DNA of 14,546 nt from JBKHJA01 sp046538375 (GTDB lineage Bacteria; Acidobacteriota; Aminicenantia; Aminicenantales; Aminicenantaceae): contig JBKHJA010000068.1 of the NCBI GenBank assembly GCA_046538375.1, positions 1-14,546 of the forward strand, in the 5' to 3' direction. Position 1 is the stretch's first letter. The number at the start of each line of letters is the position of its first letter. The notes under the pieces were generated by a model. It had not been told where the DNA came from. It was given only the letters and a program-made list of their open reading frames with translations, and ran no database searches. A program made the translations under genes and the position numbers. Positions 1 to 6,472 of this stretch are shown in pieces.

Positions 1-60
1 CCCATCCCTCACCCCTTTCAATCAACATATATTATTTATAATTATCACGGTTTTGGAAAT
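1..60 (+). promoter_or_regulatory. Upstream element, left copy (C-rich block, TATAAT, 17-bp core)
   Basis: This stretch ends 84 bp before the methyltransferase start. It contains the C-rich block CCCTCACCCC (6-15), a consensus -10 hexamer TATAAT (37-42), and the core ATCACGGTTTTGGAAAT (44-60). The same three parts in the same order occur on the minus strand at 6298-6353, upstream of the convergent radical SAM unit. I see no good -35 hexamer at the standard spacing. It may be a promoter with a conserved 5' leader, an operator, or a dispersed repeat. The sequence match is observed; the regulatory role is inferred. The element may extend beyond the left window edge. Confidence 0.55.
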
Positions 61-144
61 TCTTAGGCAGGAAAGGAAACATTAGAAGGAAAAAGCAAAC
101 TCTGCTAGAATAACTGACCCTAGTAAAAATAATTTCTGCTGGCA

Positions 145-837
145 ATGATAAAAGGCATCCAAAGAATTTTCTCTGAAGTGGTGAATAGCTACGAGCTGGT
201 CAACCATGTTCTGACAATGGGATTGGATATACACTGGCGGCGCCGGGCAGCCCGCCAAGGCGCCAAAGCTCAGGGTATCTACTGGCTGGATGTGTGCAGC
301 GGCACAGGAGAAATGGCCCGAAATCTAGCGCGGCTGAGAAGTAAACGAGAAAAAATCATATCTGTCGATTTTTCTTATCCCATGCTGTCCAAGGCCCTGG
401 AAAAAAGCAATCAGGCTAACATCTCTTTCGTCCAGGCTGAGGCCAAATTTCTTCCCTTTCCTGACAATGTCTTTGATCTGGTCACCATTTCTTTCGCCAC
501 CCGCAATATCACCCCCCATGAGGAATACCTGCTCTCCCATCTCAAGGAATTTCATCGAGTGCTCAAACCCGGAGCTAAATTTCTAAACCTTGAAACCAGC
601 CAGCCGCCCTCCACATTTTTCCGGAAACTTTTCCATATCTACATAAAGCTGGCAGTCAAGCCTTTAGGAACTTTTCTCTCAGGGTCAAAAGCCGGCTACA
701 GTTATCTTGCTTTCACCATCCCCCGCTTTTACTCTCCTCAGGAATTTTCCTCTCTCCTTTCTCAAGCAGGGTATAAACAAGTCCGCTTTCACCGGCTGCT
801 TTTGGGAATCGCTGCCATCCATGGGGGAGTGAAATAA
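145..837 (+). CDS. menG: UbiE/MenG-family SAM-dependent methyltransferase (probable demethylmenaquinone methyltransferase)
   Basis: The 230-residue protein has the usual UbiE/MenG length and family motifs. These are an N-terminal YELVNHVLTMGLDIHWRRRA segment (16-35), SAM-binding motif I DVCSGTGEM (49-57), the acidic residue of motif II in SVDFS (D75), LPFPDNVFDLVTISFATRN (103-121), RVLKPG (138-143) with LETSQP (149-154), and a C-terminal GIAAIHGG. The family methylates demethylmenaquinone (or a ubiquinone precursor) in the last steps of quinone synthesis, in the cytosol or at the membrane. No other quinone gene lies nearby. It leads a unit with an HPr-kinase-like protein and a ComA homologue, so another methyl acceptor is possible. 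The ATG at 145 has only a weak Shine-Dalgarno sequence, but an in-frame stop at 130-132 rules out a much longer form. Confidence 0.85.
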   Translation: MIKGIQRIFSEVVNSYELVNHVLTMGLDIHWRRRAARQGAKAQGIYWLDVCSGTGEMARNLARLRSKREKIISVDFSYPMLSKALEKSNQANISFVQAEAKFLPFPDNVFDLVTISFATRNITPHEEYLLSHLKEFHRVLKPGAKFLNLETSQPPSTFFRKLFHIYIKLAVKPLGTFLSGSKAGYSYLAFTIPRFYSPQEFSSLLSQAGYKQVRFHRLLLGIAAIHGGVK

Positions 838-905
838 GGCACCCTGTACCCTTTTCCTTAATGTTTTTGATGATGTATCATAGAAACAACTGATATGGAG
901 ATAGA

Positions 906-1880
906 ATGAGATACAGAAAAGCTTTGAAAATTTTGGAAGCCACTCTGGCAATCGAAGCCAATCACCCACAACTTCTTCCTTCTCTTCCCCTCAAGAAAGA
1001 AGTCAAATCTCTTCTTACAGATTTTAGAAAAGTCGAAGAAATACCTTTTTCCAGTCATGTTGACGGCTGTATCCTCATCGAAAATGCCCAGGAAAAGGCC
1101 TCCTATGAGCGGATTGGAAATAAGGTCAAATTCAGGGGTCCCTTTCTCAGGCTGAACGATGAGGCATCTGATCTCAGGTTCGGGCTGTGGGGAAACCAGG
1201 GTTTTCTGTACAGATTCGTTCTTTACCTTCTGGAAAAAAAGCATCACATTTACAATTTCCATGCCTGTGCTCTTTACCAGCAGGAAAAAGACAGGCTGCT
1301 GGTGATCATGGGGGGAGCTGGCAGTGGTAAAACAGTCTGTCTCCTCAGCGGACTTACCAAAGGGCTTAAACTCTATTCCACGGAAACTGTCCACTTCCGC
1401 CTCCGCCAAAAAAAAGTCACTTGGTTCATGGGTTCTGTTTTTGACAATGTCAGATGGGGAACTCTGATACACCATTTTCCTCAATTCCTGCCGGAGCAGA
1501 AGACTCCACAGCGAGGAAAAGAATGGCAGCATAAAACCGCTCTAGATCTTTCCCCTTTCCAACATTCAGAGGAAAAGCTGGTCAATCCTCGATCAGTAAC
1601 CATTCTTTTTCCCCGAATCGAGGAAGGACGAAAAGGCTTTCTCTTCTATCCTGTAAAAGACAGTAAAAAGGCAGCCAAGGCTCTTTTTGACAACCTATCT
1701 CAGAAATTAGTAGAAACCACGCTCCTCTACGACCATATCCCGGTATTAGGACTGGAGGAGAAAAAAATGGCGGAGTCCCGTCTCCGAGTGGCAAACAATC
1801 TGGTTCACCATGAAACACTCACCGAGATAGCCTATGTCCTCTCCAATCCCTCTGACTGCTGGGGAAATTTATTGTCATAA
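906..1880 (+). CDS. P-loop protein resembling HPr kinase/phosphorylase C-terminal domain, function unknown
   Basis: The protein has 324 residues. The N-terminal ~110 residues are not recognised. Next comes a segment like the HPr kinase catalytic core: FHACAL (118-123), a Walker A P-loop GGAGSGKT (136-143), then GLKLYSTETVHFR (153-165). True HPr kinases have an acidic pair at the position of S158-T159-E160, so the usual catalytic aspartates seem to be replaced. It may be a nucleotide-binding protein or a small-molecule kinase and not a carbon-catabolite regulator. No PTS gene is visible. The ATG at 906 has a GGAG (897-900) five bases upstream. It lies 68 bp after the methyltransferase and 18 bp before the ComA homologue, all on one strand, suggesting one transcript. 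HPrK-like is my best call from memory of the fold's motifs; the specific role is unknown. Confidence 0.6.
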   Translation: MRYRKALKILEATLAIEANHPQLLPSLPLKKEVKSLLTDFRKVEEIPFSSHVDGCILIENAQEKASYERIGNKVKFRGPFLRLNDEASDLRFGLWGNQGFLYRFVLYLLEKKHHIYNFHACALYQQEKDRLLVIMGGAGSGKTVCLLSGLTKGLKLYSTETVHFRLRQKKVTWFMGSVFDNVRWGTLIHHFPQFLPEQKTPQRGKEWQHKTALDLSPFQHSEEKLVNPRSVTILFPRIEEGRKGFLFYPVKDSKKAAKALFDNLSQKLVETTLLYDHIPVLGLEEKKMAESRLRVANNLVHHETLTEIAYVLSNPSDCWGNLLS

Positions 1881-1898
1881 ACCAGAAAGGAGAAAAAA

Positions 1899-2699
1899 AT
1901 GAAAAGAGCTTGGAAAAATGTGATAACCATGCCGTCGCCAGGAAGAACAATCAAACCTCGAAAATCAGGACTGACCATGGTTATAGATAAAGGAATAGGA
2001 CTTCAGCAGCTCCAGGATTTGATTCAGGTGGCTGGAGATTATATCGATATCATCAAGCTGACTTTCGGAACTTCGGCCCTGTATGATGAAGAATTCTTGA
2101 AGAAAAAAAACCAGATGATCACTTCCTCTCGGATAGACGTGATGCCAGGAGGAACCTTACTGGAAGTGGCTGTCTGGGAAGGCGTCTTTGACCGCTATCT
2201 TGAAAATGCCATAGAGTTAGGATTTTCAGCCCTGGAAATCTCTGATGGAACCATAGATCTGGACCTCAAAACCCGCCAGGAGATCATAAAAAAATCTGTG
2301 GATAAAGGTTTTAAGGTGATCACAGAAGTGGGCAAAAAAGACCCCACAGAAGTACTGCCTATTGCCCTGGTGCACAAATTGATAAAGGAAGACATGAAAA
2401 GCGGAGCCCTTAAGGTCATTGTGGAAGCCCGGGAGGCCGGAAAAGGAGTGGGCATATTCGATCAACAAGGAAAAATTAAACAGGAGGAACTGGACAACAT
2501 CATAGCCGGAACCGATGATGTGAATGATCTCCTCTGGGAGGCCCCCCTGAAAAATCAGCAGCAGGCCTTGATTCTTCACCAAGGAGTCAACGTGAACCTG
2601 GGCAATATCCCCCCTGAAGAAGTGCTCGCTCTGGAGGCTCTAAGAGAAGGACTGCGTGGAGACACTTTGAAGAAAGCCTATCTTGGAAATAAAAAGTAA
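1899..2699 (+). CDS. comA: ComA-family phosphosulfolactate synthase
   Basis: The 266-residue protein matches the ComA family. In archaea this enzyme adds sulfite to phosphoenolpyruvate to give (2R)-phospho-3-sulfolactate, the first committed step of coenzyme M synthesis. Family segments are TMVIDKGIG (26-34), DIIKLTFGTSALY (50-62), PGGTLLEVA (83-91), LEISDGTID (112-120), ITEVGKK (141-147), EAREAGKGVGIFD (176-188) and LGNI (234-237), with ALREGLRGDT near the end. Length is typical and the barrel core looks complete. Bacterial homologues occur in spore sulfolactate synthesis and in a bacterial coenzyme M route. The plant homologue HSA32 is a heat-stress protein not known to make coenzyme M, so the product cannot be assumed. 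AAGGAG (1887-1892) supports the ATG. No further coenzyme M gene (comB, comC, comDE) follows; the next gene is convergent. Confidence 0.88.
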   Translation: MKRAWKNVITMPSPGRTIKPRKSGLTMVIDKGIGLQQLQDLIQVAGDYIDIIKLTFGTSALYDEEFLKKKNQMITSSRIDVMPGGTLLEVAVWEGVFDRYLENAIELGFSALEISDGTIDLDLKTRQEIIKKSVDKGFKVITEVGKKDPTEVLPIALVHKLIKEDMKSGALKVIVEAREAGKGVGIFDQQGKIKQEELDNIIAGTDDVNDLLWEAPLKNQQQALILHQGVNVNLGNIPPEEVLALEALREGLRGDTLKKAYLGNKK

Positions 2700-2723
2700 A
2701 AAAAGGAACCCTCACTTTTTATT
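2688..2723. terminator. Symmetric AT-rich hairpin between convergent genes, possible bidirectional terminator
   Basis: Two perfect 10-bp inverted arms, AATAAAAAGT (2688-2697) and ACTTTTTATT (2714-2723), enclose 16 bases that contain a smaller AGG/CCT stem. The left arm overlaps the last codons of the comA-family gene, and the right arm lies 9 bp beyond the stop of the convergent glycosidase gene. Each strand ends in a T-rich arm, as expected for a two-way terminator, but the main stem is almost pure A:T. The symmetry is seen directly; the function is inferred. Confidence 0.45.
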
Positions 2724-2731
2724 ATGGTATT

Positions 2732-5101
2732 TCAATCCAATTTTTCCAGAAGAAGAATCATCACCGTGTGTTCTCCCTCAGGAATGGAAAATTTTCTTGA
2801 TTTTCCCTCAAAGACCTCTTTTGTTTGATCATCCACCCGGAGCTGATACCTTCCTTTTGTCAGAAATTTAACTTTGATTTTTCTCTTCTCCAGAGACTTG
2901 ACTTCAAAATAAATTTCATTCTCTGAATACAGGAAATGACGAAACACCGCTCCTCCGTTGGCTCTCAGGATGGCTTTGCCTTCCTCTTTGAGCTTGACTT
3001 CAGAGGGGGTGACTTTCACCATGTAGTGCCTTCCCTGGATGGAAATACGGGTCAGCTTTCCCTTCTCTTCTGTCTGGAGCATCCCGAATCTAAATCCTTC
3101 CCAGGGTGTAAAATCCAGGTATTCTTCCAGGGCAATCAGAGCAAAAAGGGGGCCCCAGCTCTGGTAGCGTCTGCCGCCGGGTTCACCGGTGCGGGAATCG
3201 AAATTTTCTGGACAGAGCTGAAAATTTTCCCAGCTGCGAAGAAATAAATCCAAGCTCTTCCGGGCAAATTCCGAAGCAACAACATCAAGCCTGTACGCTT
3301 TCAATCCCTGATAAACCAGATAATTGGTAGGAGGCCAGACAGTCCCTCTCCAGTACTGCTGATCTTTGAAGGCTGGATCACCACGGGAGACAGTGGGGAT
3401 GAGGTAGTCACCCCAGAACTCTTCCGGATCAAGAAGATGCCTGATCATGCTCAAGGCTCTTTTTTCATCGGGGATCCGCGCCAGAAGAGGGTAAAAATTT
3501 GAAGCGGCTTTTCTTCTGGAGAACCTCCCGTCCCAGTGGCGGTCAAAATAGAATCCTTCTTTATCATCCCAGAGATGGGCATTGATCAAATCCTTCATCA
3601 ATTCATACTCCGCCGTATATCTCTGCTGATCCTCTCTTTTATCCAGAATTTTTGCCATTTGTGCCAAGCACCAGGCATCAAGAGTGTAAAGAGAGTTCAG
3701 ATCGACACAATTCATGGTGAGGGTCCCTGTTTCTTCATCAAAATCGGCCTCATCCCAATTGGGCAAATCATCCTGGCCGGATTCCCACATAGCCCGGGTT
3801 TTCCCTTCCGCTCCCTCTTCCCAGGGAGGAACGCTGTTGGGGATAAGTTCTGTATCCGAACCCCATTCCAGAAGACCATCTCCATTTCCATCACGACGGA
3901 GCTGACCGTTGTCCTTTTTTGCCTTCCAGAAAGAATGCCAGCTTCGAAGATAAGGATAGGCGTATTTCAAAAGCTCCAGGTCTCCAAATTTCTGGAACAG
4001 CTTCAATACCACATATGATCCTACCGGAGGCTGAGAACGGTCCGGCGCTCCCCCGTAACGTCCCCGCCAGTTGGGAATGTTGCCGTTGGGATATTGAGTA
4101 TCTAAAACAGCTTTAATGATATCTTTAGCATGCTTGGGGCTTTCTATAGAAACTTCCAGGGCATTAAAAAAAGAGTCCCATTCGAATATGGTCCAGTGAT
4201 CAGGACGGCCGTTTTCCTGAGGAAAAATCCAGCGGCGGCCAGCAGGGATGTAGAGTCTGTGTTTTCCGGGCTGATACAGGGTCATCCAGAAGATATTGTT
4301 GGTGATGGCTTTGGCTGCTCCTTCATACAGATTATCGATTTTCACCCTTTTCTTCTCATATCTTTTTTCTTCTTCTTTCAAAATAGAATCGATGACCTTC
4401 TCGTTCTTGTAGCGGTAGATGTGGTTTCTCAGTATTCGGGCATCCTCCTCTACTCCGGCCACAAAATAGAGTTTCTTTTCCTCTTCTGTGGAGAAAGAAA
4501 GAGCCAATTCCTCCTGTGCTTGATCATCGAATCCGGAAACAGTCCCTCCCCGTCGGCTGGTCCAGAGAAGATAGTGATATTTTTTTGATGCTGTACTCTC
4601 TCCTGCCACCTGCCTATCGGGGAGAAGGATGTACTCCCCTTGAAAATCCCATGGGAAATAATGGACCAGGTGAATTTCTATTCCTTTTGGGGCCTTGACT
4701 CTGCCCAGGATTGTTTTTTCATCTTGACGTGACCACTCCACCACTAAAGTATCAGACTTTGAGGGCGGTTTTATCAGAACAGGGGTTTCTGGACCCCGGT
4801 TAAAGGGGAGGCTCAAGTCCATCTTCACCCTTGCATACTGGCCATCAGGGGCATGAGGCCCCACTTCAGCTATCAGAAAAAATAGGTCGCTGCCGTCAGC
4901 CACCTCACCCCCTTTTTTTATCCTTAACCGAAAAGCAAAAACACTGTGGGGATGAGGAGCCAGCACCAGACCTGCCCAGGCTCTGGCCTCCAGAGCTCCC
5001 ATATAAACATCTTTCCAAGGATAATAGACTTCGGTTTTTGCCGCCGGGAGGACGAAAGAAATCACGAAAAGAAAAACCAGAAACTTTTTGAGCCTGTCCA
5101 T
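2732..5101 (-). CDS. Exported GH63-like family glycoside hydrolase (alpha-glucosidase/mannosylglycerate hydrolase type)
   Basis: The 789-residue protein begins with a Sec signal (charged MDRLKK, hydrophobic FLVFLFVISFVLPA, likely cut near residue 21). An N-terminal beta-rich region (about 25-225) is followed by an (alpha/alpha)6-barrel. Conserved clan-G segments are IFEWDSFFNAL (305-315), DTQYPNGNIPNW (334-345), WESGQDD (439-445), YWRGTVWPPTNYLVYQGL (583-600) and PENFDSRTG (631-639). By analogy with E. coli YgjK and other GH63 enzymes, D444 is the likely general acid and E632 the general base. A small C-terminal beta domain follows from about 670. The family cleaves alpha-glucosides or mannosyl/glucosylglycerate; the substrate here is unknown. 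It lies 53 bp downstream of the radical SAM gene on the same strand and probably shares its transcript. The ATG has only a weak Shine-Dalgarno sequence. Confidence 0.8.
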   Translation of the reverse strand: MDRLKKFLVFLFVISFVLPAAKTEVYYPWKDVYMGALEARAWAGLVLAPHPHSVFAFRLRIKKGGEVADGSDLFFLIAEVGPHAPDGQYARVKMDLSLPFNRGPETPVLIKPPSKSDTLVVEWSRQDEKTILGRVKAPKGIEIHLVHYFPWDFQGEYILLPDRQVAGESTASKKYHYLLWTSRRGGTVSGFDDQAQEELALSFSTEEEKKLYFVAGVEEDARILRNHIYRYKNEKVIDSILKEEEKRYEKKRVKIDNLYEGAAKAITNNIFWMTLYQPGKHRLYIPAGRRWIFPQENGRPDHWTIFEWDSFFNALEVSIESPKHAKDIIKAVLDTQYPNGNIPNWRGRYGGAPDRSQPPVGSYVVLKLFQKFGDLELLKYAYPYLRSWHSFWKAKKDNGQLRRDGNGDGLLEWGSDTELIPNSVPPWEEGAEGKTRAMWESGQDDLPNWDEADFDEETGTLTMNCVDLNSLYTLDAWCLAQMAKILDKREDQQRYTAEYELMKDLINAHLWDDKEGFYFDRHWDGRFSRRKAASNFYPLLARIPDEKRALSMIRHLLDPEEFWGDYLIPTVSRGDPAFKDQQYWRGTVWPPTNYLVYQGLKAYRLDVVASEFARKSLDLFLRSWENFQLCPENFDSRTGEPGGRRYQSWGPLFALIALEEYLDFTPWEGFRFGMLQTEEKGKLTRISIQGRHYMVKVTPSEVKLKEEGKAILRANGGAVFRHFLYSENEIYFEVKSLEKRKIKVKFLTKGRYQLRVDDQTKEVFEGKSRKFSIPEGEHTVMILLLEKLD

Positions 5102-5154
5102 TTATCCGATCACCGCCACATTAGGATGAAACAGCAACGCCGTTACGGCCTGGC

Positions 5155-6189
5155 TCACCGGACTAGCCAAGTAAGACCATATTTTTTAGCCCATTGAAGG
5201 GCTTCTTTATACTCGCTTCTTTTTATCCTCCGGGCAATTTTTGGATACTGGGAAGCCTGGTGTTCAGGCCGGTATTGAGCCATGATGTTGAGGTATGTGT
5301 CCTCAGAAAGATCCTCAGCCACAAATTTCAAGAATTCCTCTGTTCCGGCTATCCTGTTGGGGAGAATCAAGTGCCTCAACATCAACCCTTTGACGGCAAT
5401 TCCCTTTCCATCCACTTCCAAATTCCCAACCTGACGGTACATCTCCTTCAGGGCAATCTTGGCATAATAGGGATAATTGTAAGCTTCATCTGAGTACTTG
5501 GCCGCATGCTTTGGTTCCATGTATTTGCAGTCCGGCAGATAAATATCAACGATGCCATCCAAAAGCTGCAGCACTTCCAATCTCTCATAGCCTCCCGTGT
5601 TGTACACCAAGGGAAGGTGAAGTCCCATGGGAACAGCCAGCTTGACAGCATGGACGATACTGGGAACATAATGGGTGGGGGTAACCAGATTGATATTGTG
5701 GCATCCCATACGTTGAACTTTTATCATGCTCTCTGCCAATCTTTGATCCGAAATTTCTACCCCCTCCCCCTCTATGCTGATCTCATAATTCTGACAGTAC
5801 ACACATCTCAGACCACAATGGGAAAAGAAAATGGTGCCCGAACCTTTTTTTCCCACCAGAGGAGTTTCTTCGCCGAAATGAGGAAAAGCACTGGATATTT
5901 TGACTTTGGAAGTGGCTTCGCAATTTCCTGTCTGATTTTTTGTCCTGTCCACCCGGCAGTCTCTGGGACACAGCCGGCAGTTCTCATAGTAGGAATACAG
6001 CTCGTCTACCCGCTCTGAAAGAAGGCCCTTCTTCTCCAGCTCTAAGTAAGAAGGGTAAAGCCGAGATTGAGACTTTCCTGAATGGGAGTTACCCCTTCTC
6101 AAGGAAACAGGAAGGGAAGGTAAAAAGAGGGCAGAGCCTGTTAAAAACAAAGAACGGTTTAAGAAGTTTCTCCTGCTTACAGCTTTCAT
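5155..6189 (-). CDS. PflX-like radical SAM protein with twin-arginine signal
   Basis: The protein has 344 residues. Residues 5-28 look like a Tat signal: SRRNFL followed by a hydrophobic stretch (LFLTGSALFLPSLP). The rest matches the PflX/COG1313 branch of pyruvate formate-lyase-activase-like radical SAM proteins. A first cysteine set C71-x2-C74-x3-C78 with C90 precedes the radical SAM motif CGLRCVYC (C125, C129, C132). Family segments such as GCHNINLVTPTHYVP (161-175) and LVYNTGGYE (194-202) follow. The radical SAM motif is expected to bind a 4Fe-4S cluster and cleave SAM; the substrate of this branch is not known. The ATG at 6189 has a weak Shine-Dalgarno sequence, and the next in-frame methionine falls past the cluster motif, so the Tat-like part belongs to the gene. 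No pyruvate formate-lyase gene is nearby; an exported GH63-like enzyme follows. Confidence 0.82.
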   Translation of the reverse strand: MKAVSRRNFLNRSLFLTGSALFLPSLPVSLRRGNSHSGKSQSRLYPSYLELEKKGLLSERVDELYSYYENCRLCPRDCRVDRTKNQTGNCEATSKVKISSAFPHFGEETPLVGKKGSGTIFFSHCGLRCVYCQNYEISIEGEGVEISDQRLAESMIKVQRMGCHNINLVTPTHYVPSIVHAVKLAVPMGLHLPLVYNTGGYERLEVLQLLDGIVDIYLPDCKYMEPKHAAKYSDEAYNYPYYAKIALKEMYRQVGNLEVDGKGIAVKGLMLRHLILPNRIAGTEEFLKFVAEDLSEDTYLNIMAQYRPEHQASQYPKIARRIKRSEYKEALQWAKKYGLTWLVR

Positions 6190-6297
6190 TTTCTGCTCTT
6201 AATATAACTCAATATTCTTTTGTTTGTAAACCAGGGATGCCAAACTTTTCTATTTTCCCAAACCCACCCTCTATCACTTGAAACGGCATACGGAAGC

Positions 6298-6353
6298 ATT
6301 TCCAAAACCGTGATGAATATAAATATATTTGTTGGGAGGGGTGAGGGTGGGGG
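6298..6353 (-). promoter_or_regulatory. Upstream element, right copy (C-rich block, TATATT, 17-bp core)
   Basis: Read on the minus strand, this stretch repeats the layout at 1-60: the C-rich block (plus-strand GGGGTGAGGG at 6338-6347), a -10-like TATATT (6316-6321) and an identical 17-bp core (6298-6314). The block-to-box distance is about 5 bp shorter than in the left copy. It lies 108 bp upstream of the radical SAM start and points toward that gene. The match is observed; the promoter or operator role is inferred. Confidence 0.55.
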
Positions 6354-6356
6354 GGG
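6334..6356 (+). other. G-quadruplex-type G-tract
   Basis: Four G runs of 3, 4, 3 and 8 bases are separated by loops of 1 (A), 3 (TGA) and 1 (T), which fits the canonical G3+N1-7 quadruplex pattern on the plus strand. It overlaps the G-rich side of the repeated element, between divergent genes and ahead of the promoter of the gene at 6473. Folding is predicted only from the pattern. Confidence 0.6.
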
Positions 6357-6408
6357 TGAGGAAGCCCCTATCGCGGAAAAAGAAATGATTACACGGCATT
6401 CCTGCTTC

Positions 6409-6437
6409 TTTACTTGTATCTTCTTTTTTCATATAAT
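6409..6437 (+). promoter_or_regulatory. Predicted sigma-70-type promoter of the propeller-transglutaminase gene
   Basis: A -35-like TTTACT (6409-6414, 4 of 6 consensus bases) is followed by a 17-bp spacer and a consensus TATAAT (6432-6437). The start codon is at 6473, preceded by a perfect AAGGAGG (6461-6467), giving a short leader of roughly 30 bases. Confidence 0.5.
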
Positions 6438-6472
6438 CTAAAAAAATTGATGAGAATCAAAAGGAGGTCTTC

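Noticed and set aside
858..1532. Minus-strand open frame of 224 codons opposite the P-loop protein
   Set aside because: The opposite strand has a P-loop motif, a Shine-Dalgarno sequence and tight operon spacing; this frame has none.
4130..4588. Long plus-strand open frame of 152 codons inside the GH63-like gene
   Set aside because: It lies wholly antisense to a convincing glycosidase coding sequence and has no recognisable motif or ribosome binding site.
6391..6408. Possible sigma-54 site (CGGCATTCCTGCTT) before the gene at 6473
   Set aside because: The GG and GC pairs are 9 bp apart instead of 10 and the flanking bases fit poorly; a sigma-70-type promoter lies just downstream.
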